Shown here: piece after piece, positions 30,115 to 41,027 of the stretch
Layout of the letters: every line of letters starts with the position of its first letter
How positions within the stretch are numbered: the first letter of the stretch is position 1
NCBI RefSeq assembly: GCF_003985125.1
Contig: NZ_ML133567.1
Coordinates: 124,001 to 188,000 of the forward strand
Direction of reading: 5' to 3'
Source of the DNA: Rhizobium phaseoli
GTDB taxonomy: Bacteria > Pseudomonadota > Alphaproteobacteria > Rhizobiales > Rhizobiaceae
DNA: 64,000 nt
Notes under the pieces: model-generated
Told to the model about the DNA's origin: nothing
Database searches by the model: none
The model's input: the letters and a program-made list of their open reading frames with translations, nothing else
Translations under genes and position numbers: made by a program

Positions 30115-30606
30115 TTAGGAGAGGTTGGAAGACGTGAGGGCGGCGCGACGATAGATACCGCTGACCACCTCCTGCCAAGTATCGCTGCCTGCAGGCGAAA
30201 AGCTGACGCCCATCCGGTAGCAGTCTTCATTTTCAAATGTGAATGCAGTGCGCTGTCTGCCGCGCGGCGAAGTCTTCGTCAGCACGAGTTCATTGCCATT
30301 CCATTCGCCCGAAGCCGGCGAAGGCGGTGCAAAACCGACGCTATCGAACTGGTAAAGCTTGTAAGCCTGACCCGATCCATCGAAGCCGAAGACATTGCGG
30401 GCTTCGAAAGAGACCGCGCCGTCGCGCATCTGGCGATAGCGCTGCTCCAGGAAGAACCCGCCGAACAGCGCCTCGCCGGAAAGCGCGGCGCTGGCCTTGC
30501 CTTCACTCGTCCACGCCGACGCCGCCACATGCTCCTCTCCTTCCCAGACACCGGCAAAGGCGCTGAGACGGAAATGAGCGGCGGATGGTGTGGACTGGAA
30601 GGCCAT
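30115..30606 (-). CDS. DUF1579-type protein between sucC and sucD
   Basis: A 163-residue soluble protein with no signal peptide. It has the start of DUF1579 and related heme-less lipocalin-like proteins: [16 protein letters not shown], then strands such as [43 protein letters not shown] and [15 protein letters not shown]. This suggests a beta-barrel that binds a small molecule. It starts 8 bases after the sucC stop and ends 13 bases before sucD, so it is part of the operon. The role is unknown. Confidence 0.75.
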   Translation of the reverse strand: MAFQSTPSAAHFRLSAFAGVWEGEEHVAASAWTSEGKASAALSGEALFGGFFLEQRYRQMRDGAVSFEARNVFGFDGSGQAYKLYQFDSVGFAPPSPASGEWNGNELVLTKTSPRGRQRTAFTFENEDCYRMGVSFSPAGSDTWQEVVSGIYRRAALTSSNLS

Positions 30607-30614
30607 GATTGTTC

Positions 30615-31808
30615 TCAGCCGTTGATCGCCGCGACGATCTTTTTGGCCGCATCGTCCAGATCGTCGGCCGCAGTGATCGCAAGACCCGACTCGTTCAGGA
30701 TCTTCTTGCCGAGCTCGACATTCGTACCTTCGAGGCGCACGACGAGCGGAACCTTGAGGCCGACTTCCTTGACCGCGGCAATGACGCCCTCGGCGATGAC
30801 ATCACACTTCATGATGCCGCCGAAGATGTTGACGAGAATGCCTTCGACCTTGGGATCGGCGGTGATGATCTTGAAGGCGGCCGCCACCTTCTCCTTGCCG
30901 GCGCCACCACCGACGTCGCAGAAGTTGGCCGGCTCCTTGCCATAGAGCTTGATGATGTCCATCGTCGCCATGGCAAGGCCTGCGCCGTTGACCATGCAGC
31001 CGATATTGCCGTCGAGCGCGACATAGGCGAGGTCCCACTTGGAAGCCTCGATTTCCTTGGCGTCTTCTTCGGTCTCATCGCGCAGCGCCCGGACGTCGTC
31101 GTGACGGAAGAGCGCATTGCCGTCGAACGACATCTTCGCGTCGAGAACGCGAAGGTGGCCATTCTTCATGACGATCAGCGGATTGATTTCGAGAAGCGAC
31201 ATGTCCTTCTCGTTGAAGGCCTTGTAGAGCAGCGGGAAGAGCGACTTGGCGTCTTCTGCGGCAGCGCCGTCGAGCTTGAGGGCGGAGGAGATCTTGGCGA
31301 CGTCTGCAGCCGTCACGCCGGTTTCCGGATCGATGGCGATCGTCTGGATCTTCTCGGGCGTATCGTGGGCGACGGCCTCGATGTCCATGCCGCCTTCTGT
31401 GGAGACGACGAAGGCCACCTTGCCGACCGAGCGGTCGACCAGCAGCGAGCAATAGAGTTCGCGGTCGATGTCGGCGCCGTCCTCGATATAGAGGCGGTTG
31501 ACCTGCTTGCCGGCTTCGCCGGTCTGCGCGGTCACCAACGTGTTGCCGAGCATGTCCTTGACGTTGGCAACGACGTCCTCGACCGACTTGGCGAGGCGCA
31601 CGCCGCCCTTGGCTTCCGGCGACAGCTCCTTGAACTTGCCCTTGCCGCGGCCACCGGCATGGATCTGGCTCTTGACCACGTAGAGCGGACCGGGAAGCGA
31701 CTTGGCGGCCGCTTCGGCTTCCTCAGCCTTGAGGATCGCGACGCCTTCGGCAACCGGCGCGCCATAGCCCTTCAGCAGAGCCTTGGCCTGATATTCATGA
31801 ATGTTCAT
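30615..31808 (-). CDS. sucC: Succinyl-CoA ligase subunit beta
   Basis: A 397-residue ATP-grasp protein: [19 protein letters not shown] at the N-terminus, [16 protein letters not shown] as the nucleotide site, EINPLIV for metal binding, and [11 protein letters not shown] and [11 protein letters not shown] near the end. It binds the nucleotide and succinate in the SucCD complex. It lies 35 bases downstream of mdh, and the order mdh-sucC-sucD-sucA-sucB is the alphaproteobacterial TCA operon. Confidence 0.98.
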   Translation of the reverse strand: MNIHEYQAKALLKGYGAPVAEGVAILKAEEAEAAAKSLPGPLYVVKSQIHAGGRGKGKFKELSPEAKGGVRLAKSVEDVVANVKDMLGNTLVTAQTGEAGKQVNRLYIEDGADIDRELYCSLLVDRSVGKVAFVVSTEGGMDIEAVAHDTPEKIQTIAIDPETGVTAADVAKISSALKLDGAAAEDAKSLFPLLYKAFNEKDMSLLEINPLIVMKNGHLRVLDAKMSFDGNALFRHDDVRALRDETEEDAKEIEASKWDLAYVALDGNIGCMVNGAGLAMATMDIIKLYGKEPANFCDVGGGAGKEKVAAAFKIITADPKVEGILVNIFGGIMKCDVIAEGVIAAVKEVGLKVPLVVRLEGTNVELGKKILNESGLAITAADDLDDAAKKIVAAING

Positions 31809-31843
31809 GGGTTTATCCCTGTTTCGATTGCTTCAGCGCCCAA

Positions 31844-32902
<1,059 letters not shown>

Positions 32903-32945
32903 TTAATTTTGATGCAGCATTTTCAATCGTTTAGATACTAAAATT

Positions 32946-32961
32946 CTTACGTAAACGTAAG
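32946..32961. repeat. CTTACG-TAAA-CGTAAG palindrome upstream of mdh
   Basis: A perfect six-base inverted repeat with four-base spacer lies 140 bases upstream of the mdh start and 20 bases after the zapE stop, in AT-rich sequence. It has the size of a dimeric regulator site. It could serve the TCA operon promoter. No regulator can be named. Confidence 0.4.
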
Positions 32962-32980
32962 ATAAACTGTCACCGGATTG

Positions 32981-34153
32981 TTACTCGGCGGCCCGTTTCT
33001 CATGGTGCAGCGCAAGATATTCCGTGCTGCGCATTTCGAACAGGCGCGATGCCGTGCGGTCAAATTCGAAGCCTTCCGTGCCCCGGCGGTGGACGAGCAG
33101 TTCCTCCGGCATCGCAGCCGCCGAGATATAAAGTCGCACGGCGTGATCGTAGAGCGTATCGACCAGAATGATGAAACGCTTGATCTGGTTCCGCTTCTCC
33201 GGCCCGAGCAAGGGAACGTGATCGAGAAAGATCGTATCGAAGCGTTCGGCGATGGCGAGGAAATCGGCCGCTCCAAGCGGCTTCTCGCAAAGATCGGCGA
33301 AGGAGAACCGGGCCATGCGGTCGGCGGCAAGCGGCACATGGATGGATCGCCCCTTCATCGGAATGTCGAGCGGCTGCGCCTTGCGCCCATGCAGCGCCTG
33401 CGTCCAGGACGCCTCCATCGCCATGTCGTTATGATCGTTGATCGGAACGAGATAGACGGGCTGGCTGTTCAGCTTCTCCATCCGGTAGTCGGTCGGCGAA
33501 TCCAGTGTGACGACATCGACATGCTGTTTCAGCAGTGCGACGAAGGGCAGAAACAGACCGCGATTGAGACCGTCCCTGTAGAGATTATCGGGCTCGACAT
33601 TCGACGTTGCGACAAGCACGCATCCTCGCGCGAAGAGCTCGGAAAACAGCCGCGACAGGATCATTGCATCGGCAATGTCGGTGACGGTGAACTCATCGAA
33701 GCAGAGCAATTCCGCTTCCTCGTAAAGCGCTGCGGCCACCGGCGGCATCGGATCGGCCTGCTTCGTCTCACCGTTCTTGAGCTTCAGCCGGTGGGCGGCG
33801 ATGCGGTTGTGCACATCCGCCATGAATTCGTGGAAATGCGCCCGGCGCTTCTTCTTGCACGGCGCCATCGAGAAGAACATGTCCATCAGCATGGTCTTGC
33901 CGCGTCCGACACTGCCGTGGATATAGAGCCCCTTGATGCTGCCTGCGGCTTTCTTCTTTGAGGCAAACAGCCAACCGAGCGCGCTCGATTTCGCCGCCGG
34001 TCGTTGCTGTTTCAACCCAGCGAGCACCCGATCCAGGCTTTTGGCCACATCCATCTGGGCGGAATCGACTTGCAACGCACCGGAAAGCGTCAGCGTTTTA
34101 AGCTGTTCGCAGACGCTGAGCGCATAATCTGGCATTGGCTGCATGAGGGGCAT
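32981..34153 (-). CDS. zapE: AFG1-like/ZapE cell division ATPase
   Basis: A 390-residue AFG1-family P-loop ATPase. Walker A is IHGSVGRGKTMLMDMFF near residue 85, Walker B is LLCFDEFTVTDIADAM, and LVATSNVEPDNLYRDGLNR is the sensor-like block. ZapE in Escherichia coli binds FtsZ at the constriction site late in division and under low oxygen; in alphaproteobacteria the gene usually sits beside mdh-suc, as here. It reads toward mdh with a 174-base gap. ATG 34153 is used; a second in-frame ATG lies at 34144. Confidence 0.9.
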   Translation of the reverse strand: MPLMQPMPDYALSVCEQLKTLTLSGALQVDSAQMDVAKSLDRVLAGLKQQRPAAKSSALGWLFASKKKAAGSIKGLYIHGSVGRGKTMLMDMFFSMAPCKKKRRAHFHEFMADVHNRIAAHRLKLKNGETKQADPMPPVAAALYEEAELLCFDEFTVTDIADAMILSRLFSELFARGCVLVATSNVEPDNLYRDGLNRGLFLPFVALLKQHVDVVTLDSPTDYRMEKLNSQPVYLVPINDHNDMAMEASWTQALHGRKAQPLDIPMKGRSIHVPLAADRMARFSFADLCEKPLGAADFLAIAERFDTIFLDHVPLLGPEKRNQIKRFIILVDTLYDHAVRLYISAAAMPEELLVHRRGTEGFEFDRTASRLFEMRSTEYLALHHEKRAAE

Positions 34154-34209
34154 GTCCGCCTGTCAGTCACCGGCGGGGCGCCGCCGGATCGTTTACCGCT
34201 CCGGTTCCT

Positions 34210-34725
34210 TTACCGGCTGAGGCTGATCGGCTGACCTGTATTCGTCTGGCCCTGGAAGCGATTGTCGGCCGTCTTGTAGACGCTGCCGATCGCGTTGCCC
34301 GAGCGATCCTTGAGCAGAACCTGCTTACCGGCAACCTCCCACGAACCCATCGCCGTCAGCTCGCCGACGCAGCCGCGTGTGCCGCCGCGCGAACCGCTGC
34401 CGAGATTGGTGAGCGTCAGGAACATGTCGCAGCTGCCGTTGACGCGCCAGCTTCCGACCATCGATTCCTTCGTGACGTCGAGCGCATTCGCCGCGACAGC
34501 CGGCTGCGCACCCGGCATCGACGAAGCCGACGCCGGCGCGGCCGGGAACTGCGAGCTGCCGGTCGGGGGCGGAAGTTGCCCACCTTGCACGGAAGGAACT
34601 GGCTGCGCCGTCAGTGGCGCCGGCGCGGCACTGGGAGAGTTGGAGCTGTAATCATATGCCGTACGCTGACAACCGGCTAGCGCGAGAGTCACTACCAAAC
34701 CTGTCATCGCATATCGCAACTGCAT
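34210..34725 (-). CDS. Omp19/AprI-Inh family outer-membrane lipoprotein
   Basis: About 171 residues. The signal peptide ends in a lipobox (TLALAGC), so the protein is a lipoprotein. A proline/alanine/glutamine-rich linker follows and then the protease-inhibitor Inh-like barrel: [49 protein letters not shown], ending [29 protein letters not shown]. This matches the Brucella Omp19 pattern, a lipoprotein that inhibits serine proteases. Three ATGs in a row lie at 34731, 34728 and 34725; AGGAG is seven bases before the last, which I prefer. Confidence 0.85.
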   Translation of the reverse strand: MQLRYAMTGLVVTLALAGCQRTAYDYSSNSPSAAPAPLTAQPVPSVQGGQLPPPTGSSQFPAAPASASSMPGAQPAVAANALDVTKESMVGSWRVNGSCDMFLTLTNLGSGSRGGTRGCVGELTAMGSWEVAGKQVLLKDRSGNAIGSVYKTADNRFQGQTNTGQPISLSR

Positions 34726-34861
34726 CATCATACTCCTGAATTCGGCTGTCGCCGCAGAGAAAAGGGCGTGAGACAATTTCGATTACCGTAATTCGCTTTG
34801 GTTAATCAAGTCGGACTGCATAAATTGCCCGTAACAACACCTAATCGAAAAACGATACAGT

Positions 34862-35680
34862 TCAACTGCTCCGGTACAAAACTTCCTGCACGTAGAATTT
34901 GTCAGCAAGGTGTTGCGCGCGCCGATCTCCGTCGGGGTCCCGGCTGAACTCCCGCGATATCTCCGAATAACGCTGGAACGCGTTGCTGAGAAAAGATTGC
35001 ACCAGCATCGGCGGCAACCCCTCTCCCATTTCCCGCGTCTGCTTTTTGACCTGTACGAGATCGAGTATCGCCGTGCGAAGGTCTGAGGCGATCGAGATCG
35101 CCTCGAGGCATTCCAGCATATTCATCGGCGGCAGGGCCTGAAACGAACGCTGCCGCATCCATTCGAAGGCGATGGCCGGGCGCACGGCATAAAGGAGCTT
35201 CTTCAGCTTGATCGCTCCCTCTCCCTGACTCTGAAAATGCTGCCGCAGGAGCCCGACATAATGGGCGGCGACCTTTTCCGGCACCATGATGAGATCAAGC
35301 AGCCCGCCGAGACGCGAACGAAAGCCGACTTCCTCTTCATAAGCGATCGGCGATTTCAGCCATTCGACCACGACCGCGTTTCCCTTGAGCGCAAGCCGCA
35401 ACGCCTTTCGCAAATCCCAACCGCCCGTATCGATATCGCCAACAATTGGAAACTCTATGACATCGCGCGCCGCAGAAAGGGCGAGATGATGCTCGACGGG
35501 ACGGATGTAGACGAAGCGGCAATCATAATCGCTGTCGGGAGAGGGAAATCCCCAGGCGCGGCTGCCGCTTTCAATCGCAAAACCGATTCGAATGCCCGGC
35601 TCGCGCACCGCAGTGAGCTGCGACCTGATTTCTCTGACGGCTTCCGGATCGAAACCGTCTATTGCGCCATCGGCATGCAC
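34862..35680 (-). CDS. Nucleotidyltransferase domain protein
   Basis: A 272-residue protein with a pol-beta-type nucleotidyltransferase core near the start: IGFAIESGSRAWGFPSPDSDYDCRFVYIRP, where G-S and the D-x-D pair (DSDYD) would bind metal and nucleotide. The rest matches the general plan of YcgL/COG3541-type predicted nucleotidyltransferases. It begins five bases after the sdhB stop, so it is probably transcribed with sdh. The substrate is unknown; members of this broad group act on RNA, proteins or antibiotics. Confidence 0.82.
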   Translation of the reverse strand: MHADGAIDGFDPEAVREIRSQLTAVREPGIRIGFAIESGSRAWGFPSPDSDYDCRFVYIRPVEHHLALSAARDVIEFPIVGDIDTGGWDLRKALRLALKGNAVVVEWLKSPIAYEEEVGFRSRLGGLLDLIMVPEKVAAHYVGLLRQHFQSQGEGAIKLKKLLYAVRPAIAFEWMRQRSFQALPPMNMLECLEAISIASDLRTAILDLVQVKKQTREMGEGLPPMLVQSFLSNAFQRYSEISREFSRDPDGDRRAQHLADKFYVQEVLYRSS

Positions 35681-35685
35681 CGCGA

Positions 35686-36465
35686 TCAGACCCGGCGCTC
35701 AACCATCATCTTCTTGATTTCGGCGATTGCTTTGGCCGGGTTGAGGCCCTTGGGGCAGGTCTGCGCACAGTTCATGATCGTGTGGCAGCGATAGAGGCGG
35801 AACGGATCCTCGAGGTTGTCGAGACGCTCGCCGGTCGCCTCGTCTCTGGAATCGATCAGCCAGCGATAGGCCTGCAGCAGCACGGCCGGGCCGAGATAAC
35901 GGTCGCCGTTCCACCAGTAGCTCGGACAGGATGTCGAGCAGCAGGCACACAGGATGCATTCATAGAGGCCGTCAAGCTTCTGCCTGTCCTCATGGCTCTG
36001 CTTCCATTCCTTGGCCGGCGTCGGCGACACCGTCTTCAGCCAGGGCTCGATCGAACGATGCTGGGCGTAGAAGTTGCTGAGATCGGGCACAAGATCCTTG
36101 ACGACGGGCATATGCGGCAGCGGATAGACCTTCACCGCGCCCTTGATATCGTCGAGACCCTTGGTGCAGGCGAGCGTGTTGGTGCCGTCGATATTCATCG
36201 CGCATGAGCCGCAGATGCCTTCGCGACAGGACCGGCGCAGCGTCAGCGTCGGGTCGATCTTGTTCTTGATGTAGAGCAGGCCATCGAGCACCATCGGGCC
36301 ACAGTCGTCGACATCGATGTAAAAGGTATCGATCGACGGGTTCTGGCCGTCATCCGGGCTCCAGCGGTAGACGCGGAACTCGCGGGTGTTCGTCGCACCC
36401 GCCGGCTTCGGCCAGACCTTGCCTTCGCGCATCTGCGAGTTTTTGGGGAGAGCGAGTTCAACCAT
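35686..36465 (-). CDS. sdhB: Succinate dehydrogenase iron-sulfur subunit
   Basis: A 259-residue protein that carries electrons from the flavoprotein to quinone. [2Fe-2S] cluster cysteines in [15 protein letters not shown], then the [4Fe-4S] and [3Fe-4S] ligands in [16 protein letters not shown] and [17 protein letters not shown]. Complete and of normal length. It follows sdhA after an inserted small gene with a 9-base gap. Confidence 0.98.
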   Translation of the reverse strand: MVELALPKNSQMREGKVWPKPAGATNTREFRVYRWSPDDGQNPSIDTFYIDVDDCGPMVLDGLLYIKNKIDPTLTLRRSCREGICGSCAMNIDGTNTLACTKGLDDIKGAVKVYPLPHMPVVKDLVPDLSNFYAQHRSIEPWLKTVSPTPAKEWKQSHEDRQKLDGLYECILCACCSTSCPSYWWNGDRYLGPAVLLQAYRWLIDSRDEATGERLDNLEDPFRLYRCHTIMNCAQTCPKGLNPAKAIAEIKKMMVERRV

Positions 36466-36474
36466 AGTAAGATC

Positions 36475-36816
36475 CTAGTTTGCCGACAGGAATTCTGTCT
36501 TCACATAACCCTTGCAACCGCCGAACACAGCGTTGCTGGCACGAACGAAGGCCACTGCACCAGAACGTTCTAAAACCTCTGCTTTAGTCCCGGGTTTGAC
36601 TATGCAAGCGAGGTCCTTGGACATGAACTGGTTGCCGACAACCAGGGAAGTATGGGCAGCTTTGGCCGCGTTGGCCGAATTCCACACTCCGACTTCGTTA
36701 CTGACGGCGGCACCGACACCGCCCGGAGCCCGCAGCTTGTAGCGATCAGCCGCCGAGACAGAGGACGACACCGTCAATGTAACCGCGACAATTGAAAGAA
36801 GGATAGCGTTTCTCAT
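36475..36816 (-). CDS. Small exported protein between sdhA and sdhB
   Basis: A 113-residue protein with a clear signal peptide (MRNAILLSIVAVTLTVSSSVSAA). The mature part has two cysteines (LACIVKPG and GGCKGYV) and strands ending in KGYVKTEFL, which could be an SH3-like beta barrel with a final GYV-x-x-x-x-L, though this is a guess. It starts one base after the sdhA stop and ends nine bases before sdhB, so it must be cotranscribed. No known role in succinate dehydrogenase. Confidence 0.7.
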   Translation of the reverse strand: MRNAILLSIVAVTLTVSSSVSAADRYKLRAPGGVGAAVSNEVGVWNSANAAKAAHTSLVVGNQFMSKDLACIVKPGTKAEVLERSGAVAFVRASNAVFGGCKGYVKTEFLSAN

Positions 36817-36817
36817 C

Positions 36818-38659
36818 TTAATAGACGCGCGCCTTCGGCTCGATCTTGTACGGATCGATGCCCTCGGCGATCAGCTCGGTGTGCACCGGCCGGTAATCGA
36901 GCTTGACGTCGCCTGCGTCGTTGACCCAGGCAAGCGTATGCTTGCGCCAGTTGACGTCGTCGCGGCCGGCGAATGCGCCCTCGGTATAATCCTCGCGGGC
37001 ATGCGAACCGCGGCTCTCCTTGCGGGCCTCGGCGCCGTAGATCGTCGTGATGGCGTTGGCCATCAGGTTCTGCAGCTCCAGCGTTTCCACCAGATCCGAG
37101 TTCCAGACCATCGACCGGTCTGTGACCTTGATGTCGCGCATTTCCTGCCAGATCGCCGAAATGCGCCGGCAACCGGATTCCAGCGATTCCTGCGTGCGGA
37201 AGACGGCGGCGTCTTCCTGCATGGCGCGCTGCATCTTCTCGCGCAGTTCAGCCGTCGGCGTGCCGCCGCTGGCGTGGCGCAGACCATCGAAGCGGTCCAT
37301 GATCTTGTCGCAGGCCGCAACGTTGAGATGCGGGACCGGCGCTGCGCGGTCGATCACCTCGCCGGCGCGGATCGCGGCAGCACGGCCGAAGACCACGAGG
37401 TCGATCAGCGAGTTGGAGCCGAGGCGGTTGGCGCCGTGCACCGAGGCGCAGCCTGCTTCGCCCACAGCCATCAGGCCGGGGATGATCCGCTCGGGATTGG
37501 CGCCGTCGGCGTTCAGCACTTCACCCCAATAATTGGTGGGAATCCCGCCCATATTGTAATGGACGGTCGGCAGAACCGGGATCGGCTCGCGCGTGACGTC
37601 GACGCCGGCAAAGATCTTGGCGCTCTCGGAAATCCCCGGCAGCCGTTCGTGCAGAACCGCCGGATCGAGATGGTCGAGATGCAGGAAGATGTGATCCTTG
37701 TTCTTGCCGACGCCGCGGCCTTCGCGGATCTCCAGCGTCATGCAGCGCGATACCACGTCGCGCGAGGCAAGATCCTTGGCCGAAGGCGCATAACGCTCCA
37801 TGAAGCGCTCGCCCTCGGAATTGACGAGGTAGCCGCCTTCGCCGCGCGCGCCTTCGGTGATCAGACAGCCCGAACCGTAGATGCCGGTCGGGTGGAACTG
37901 CACGAATTCCATGTCCTGCAGCGGCAGGCCGGCGCGCGCCACCATGCCGCCGCCGTCGCCGGTGCAGGTATGGGCCGAGGTCGCCGAGAAATAGGCGCGG
38001 CCGTAGCCGCCGGTCGCGAGCACCACCATCTTGGCGGCAAAGCGATGGATCGTGCCGTCATCGAGGCACCAGGCGACGACGCCGGTGCAACGGCTGCCGT
38101 CTTCCGACATGATCAGGTCGAGCGCAAAATATTCGATGAAGAATTCGGCGTTGTGGCGCAGCGACTGGCCGTAGAGCGTGTGCAGGATGGCGTGGCCGGT
38201 CCGGTCGGCGACGGCGCAGGTGCGCTGCACCGGCGGGCCTTCGCCGTAATTCTGCATGTGGCCGCCGAACGGACGCTGGTAGATCTTGCCTTCCTCGTTG
38301 CGCGAGAACGGCACGCCGTAATGTTCGAGCTCATAGACCGCCTTCGGCGCTTCCATGGTCAGATACTGCATGGCGTCGACATCGCCGAGCCAGTCGGAAC
38401 CCTTGACCGTGTCGTAAAGGTGCCACTGCCAGCTGTCCGGCGTCATGTTGCGCAGCGAGGCGGCGATGCCGCCTTGCGCCGCGACCGTGTGCGAACGGGT
38501 CGGGAAAACCTTGGTGATGCAGGCGGTGCGGAAACCCTGTTCGGCCATGCCGAGTGTCGCGCGCAGCCCGGCGCCGCCGGCGCCGACGACGATCACGTCG
38601 TACGAGTGATCGACATAGTTGTAGGCCTTGCCATTCTGGGCGGGTGAAGTCGGTGCCAT
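36818..38659 (-). CDS. sdhA: Succinate dehydrogenase flavoprotein subunit
   Basis: A 613-residue flavoprotein oxidising succinate to fumarate. FAD motif [19 protein letters not shown], the covalent FAD histidine in SHTVAAQGG, active-site residues in [14 protein letters not shown], and [17 protein letters not shown]. The C-terminal arginine/histidine region [12 protein letters not shown] is also normal. It lies 7 bases after sdhD. Complete. Confidence 0.98.
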   Translation of the reverse strand: MAPTSPAQNGKAYNYVDHSYDVIVVGAGGAGLRATLGMAEQGFRTACITKVFPTRSHTVAAQGGIAASLRNMTPDSWQWHLYDTVKGSDWLGDVDAMQYLTMEAPKAVYELEHYGVPFSRNEEGKIYQRPFGGHMQNYGEGPPVQRTCAVADRTGHAILHTLYGQSLRHNAEFFIEYFALDLIMSEDGSRCTGVVAWCLDDGTIHRFAAKMVVLATGGYGRAYFSATSAHTCTGDGGGMVARAGLPLQDMEFVQFHPTGIYGSGCLITEGARGEGGYLVNSEGERFMERYAPSAKDLASRDVVSRCMTLEIREGRGVGKNKDHIFLHLDHLDPAVLHERLPGISESAKIFAGVDVTREPIPVLPTVHYNMGGIPTNYWGEVLNADGANPERIIPGLMAVGEAGCASVHGANRLGSNSLIDLVVFGRAAAIRAGEVIDRAAPVPHLNVAACDKIMDRFDGLRHASGGTPTAELREKMQRAMQEDAAVFRTQESLESGCRRISAIWQEMRDIKVTDRSMVWNSDLVETLELQNLMANAITTIYGAEARKESRGSHAREDYTEGAFAGRDDVNWRKHTLAWVNDAGDVKLDYRPVHTELIAEGIDPYKIEPKARVY

Positions 38660-38666
38660 AGCGAGC

Positions 38667-39047
38667 TTATCCTACGAATGCGATTTTCAGAATGGCGAAG
38701 AGACAGAGGCCGGCGATGACGATCGCGAAGAAGGTGTTCAGCATCAGCAGCGCGATCTTGCCGAACTCGCCATGCACGTAGTCCTCGATGATGACCTGCA
38801 TGCCGAGCTTCATATGGATGACGCCCGAGATCACCATCAGACCCATGACCACGGCGACGAACGGGTTCGACAGCGCGCGGACCACATCCGCATAGGGCGC
38901 GCCGGCATAGGCGATCATGAAGATGACGAAGAACAGGATCAACGGAATGTTGGAGACGGCGGTCAGCCGCTGACGCCAGAAATGGCTGGTGCCTTCCTTG
39001 GCGGAGCCGAGCCCGCGAACCTTGCCGAGGGGGGTGCGCATATCCAT
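38667..39047 (-). CDS. sdhD: Succinate dehydrogenase membrane anchor subunit
   Basis: A 126-residue anchor with three membrane segments (about residues 30-50, 58-80, 95-120). The start [30 protein letters not shown] has the R-G-L-G-S-A-x-x-G-x-x-H-x-W pattern of alphaproteobacterial SdhD, and the histidine in [20 protein letters not shown] binds haem b. It begins 10 bases after sdhC. Confidence 0.95.
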   Translation of the reverse strand: MDMRTPLGKVRGLGSAKEGTSHFWRQRLTAVSNIPLILFFVIFMIAYAGAPYADVVRALSNPFVAVVMGLMVISGVIHMKLGMQVIIEDYVHGEFGKIALLMLNTFFAIVIAGLCLFAILKIAFVG

Positions 39048-39057
39048 GAGAGGACCT

Positions 39058-39453
39058 TCAGAAGCGAATGAGGAAGCCGACCACCCAGACCAGTACGGTC
39101 AGACAGAGCGACCCGATGATGTTGGCGATGGCGAGCTTGGTCGAGACTTCCTTCTCGAAGCCGTAGCCGAGATCCCACATGAGATGGCGGAAACCGCCGA
39201 GCATGTGGTGCAGCAATGCCCAGGTATAACCGAGCAGCACGAGCTTGCCGAGAAGGCTGCCGAGTACCCAATTCGCCCAATCATACGACGCTTGGCCGCT
39301 TGCCGCCGCGATCAGCCACCAGGCGACGAGCAACGTGCCGACATAGAGCGCACCGCCGGTAATGCGGTGGACGATGGACATGACCATGGTGGGAATGAGT
39401 TTGTAGACTTGCAAATGCGGCGACAGGGGCCGGTTATTTGTCACGTTCGCCAT
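39058..39453 (-). CDS. sdhC: Succinate dehydrogenase cytochrome b556 subunit
   Basis: A 131-residue haem-binding membrane subunit: [29 protein letters not shown] at the N-terminus (family signature), then [21 protein letters not shown] with the haem histidine and quinone-site residues. Three membrane helices. First gene of sdhCDAB. ATG 39453 (MANVTNN) is preferred; the 15 codons upstream in frame are not conserved in kind. Confidence 0.95.
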   Translation of the reverse strand: MANVTNNRPLSPHLQVYKLIPTMVMSIVHRITGGALYVGTLLVAWWLIAAASGQASYDWANWVLGSLLGKLVLLGYTWALLHHMLGGFRHLMWDLGYGFEKEVSTKLAIANIIGSLCLTVLVWVVGFLIRF

Positions 39454-39870
39454 CAGAACCTCGCGGCGGCTTCTCTGCGCTCCCGGTTTTCGGAGCATGC
39501 TCAGTCAACCACACGAATGACAAAATTCTCTGTGTGCGTTGCATCAATTGCGACGTTTACTCACCGCAAAGCCCGACGACAAGCACAATCGCTGTGAGCC
39601 TTTAATTTAATCGATTCGGGTTACCGCGAAGTTTCCGGACGGGAGAAGCTCCGGAGAAGCTGCGAAGCGCCTTTCCGCCCGGAATTGCGTAAGAACAGAA
39701 GGTTAGAGCGGTTCTGCGCTTCGGCGAAAAGCGGAACCGCGCCACCGAAACTGGTCTTTTCGGCTCAATATTCATGCCGTTCTTTCCAGGCGCATGGACA
39801 AGCCACGGCTTTTGGCGCAATCTGGCGTTAACGATTTGTTAACGATCAGGAATCCCGGAGGCCGGCATCC
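39454..39870. other. Intergenic region: sdh promoter region and repeat, no gene
   Basis: A 417-base divergent gap between sdhC and an exported protein gene. AT-rich stretches at 39500-39620 on the sdh side are the likely site of the sdh promoter. A palindrome is at 39708-39740. A 72-codon frame on the minus strand (39602-39820) crosses the palindrome, is very basic and has no family features, so I take it as chance. CGTTAACGATTTGTTAACGA near 39826-39845 lies before the plus-strand gene and may contain its -10 region. Confidence 0.6.
39708..39740. repeat. GCGGTTC palindrome (rhizobial intergenic type)
   Basis: GCGGTTC at 39708-39714 pairs with GAACCGC at 39734-39740, and the inner bases CGCTT and AAGCG pair as well, so most of the 33 bases can fold. 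The motif with gcttcggcgaaaagcgg is of the dispersed intergenic palindrome kind common in rhizobia. It has no T-run. Confidence 0.55.
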
Positions 39871-40377
39871 ATGTTTCGCAGTCTGTCTGCAGTCGCCCTG
39901 CTTGCGCTCGCCGCGCTTGTCGCCTTGCCTGCCGCCGCCGGCGAGCGCCGTTTTGATCATCGCTTCGGCGATCACCGTTTCCTTGGCCACCGCCACGCCT
40001 TGCACAACGGCTTGCTTCTCGGACAACGCCTTGGCTGGCGCGATCGCGGCATCCGTTTCGACAATGCCTATATTCGCCGACACGACAGGGGGCGGATGCC
40101 GTTCCTGAAACAGTTTTCGTCCCCCGCGACAAATCGTGTCGCCCGCAGCAGCCTGGTCATCTTCGCGCCCCAGCCGCCGGGTGGCGACAGCGGCGACACC
40201 TATGCCGGCTCCTATGCCTATCACATCGATGGCGGGACTTATGTCGGCGGCAATGGCTACGGGTATTATCCGGCCGCACGGCTCGCGCCCCAGGCGCCGA
40301 AAGCGAAGGTCATCGACGTCGCCGTCCAGGACGATCCCTGCAGCTACGAGGCCAATGTCTGCGTGATCCGGCCTTAA
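39871..40377 (+). CDS. Exported protein of unknown function, histidine/arginine-rich
   Basis: A 168-residue protein with a signal peptide (MFRSLSAVALLALAALVALPAAAG). The next 60 residues are rich in His, Arg, Asp and Phe (RFDHRFGDHRFLGHRHALHN), which could bind metal or be disordered. The second half is rich in Gly and Tyr (GGTYVGGNGYGYYP) and ends with two cysteines (DDPCSYEANVCVIRP). No family is recognised. It is divergent from sdh and its stop overlaps the stop of the convergent methyltransferase gene by three bases. Confidence 0.75.
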   Translation: MFRSLSAVALLALAALVALPAAAGERRFDHRFGDHRFLGHRHALHNGLLLGQRLGWRDRGIRFDNAYIRRHDRGRMPFLKQFSSPATNRVARSSLVIFAPQPPGGDSGDTYAGSYAYHIDGGTYVGGNGYGYYPAARLAPQAPKAKVIDVAVQDDPCSYEANVCVIRP

Positions 40378-41027
40378 GACCTTAAGCCGAAGCGCCAGAC
40401 CGTCGTCTTCTTGATTTCGCTGTCCTCCAGCGCCCGCGTCACCGGTACCTGATAGGCCGCACAGAATTCCAGCTGCTCGCGTGGCAGATAGCTTCTCCCG
40501 GGATCGCCGACCAGAACCAGTATGTCTTGCCCCGTCAGCCTCGTCAGCCAGGGAACGAGCGCTTCGGCGAAGGCACGGTCATAGAAGACGTCGCCGGCAA
40601 GCACGATATCGGCGTCGACATCCTGTCCGATTAGGTCGGCGCCGGTAAATCCGAGAAAAACGCCGTTCGCTTTGGCGTTCAGCCGGATCGCCGTCTCCGC
40701 CCAGGGATCGATATCGGCGGCCGTCACCTCACGCGCACCGGCCATCATCGCGGCAATGCCGACGAGGCCGGAGCCGCTGGCAAAATCCAGCACGCGCTTG
40801 CCGCGCACCATCTCCGGGTGATCGAGGATGTAGCGTGCCAATCCCTGTCCGCCCGCCCAGGCGAAAGCCCAGAAGGGCGGCGGCAGGCCGATCGCTTCCA
40901 GCTCCTCCTCGGTCTTCAGCCAGAGCTCATGCGCCTCGCTGGCGAGATGAAGCGAAATCTCCGGCACATGCGGCGGCGCCATCAAACTGGTGTTGGCGCG
41001 GATGAAGGTTTCAGGATCGGTTTTCAA
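40374..41027 (-). CDS. Class I SAM-dependent methyltransferase (ETFB-lysine/nicotinamide methyltransferase-like)
   Basis: A 217-residue methyltransferase. SAM motif I is KRVLDFASGSGLVGIAAMMAGA, an acidic residue follows in VTAADID, and IVLAGDVFYDRAFAEALVPWL is the motif near the active site. The N-terminal block PPPFWAFAWAGGQGLARYILDHPE is typical of the small family that includes protein-lysine methyltransferases such as the one for electron-transfer flavoprotein beta. The start is a TTG at 41027 overlapping the EVE gene stop (TTGA), supported by the sensible ~15 residues it adds. ATG 40982 is the alternative. Confidence 0.82.
   Translation of the reverse strand: MKTDPETFIRANTSLMAPPHVPEISLHLASEAHELWLKTEEELEAIGLPPPFWAFAWAGGQGLARYILDHPEMVRGKRVLDFASGSGLVGIAAMMAGAREVTAADIDPWAETAIRLNAKANGVFLGFTGADLIGQDVDADIVLAGDVFYDRAFAEALVPWLTRLTGQDILVLVGDPGRSYLPREQLEFCAAYQVPVTRALEDSEIKKTTVWRFGLRS

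Noticed and set aside
39602..39820. A 72-codon minus-strand frame in the sdh upstream gap
   Set aside because: Runs through a palindromic repeat, is strongly basic, and has no ribosome site or family match.
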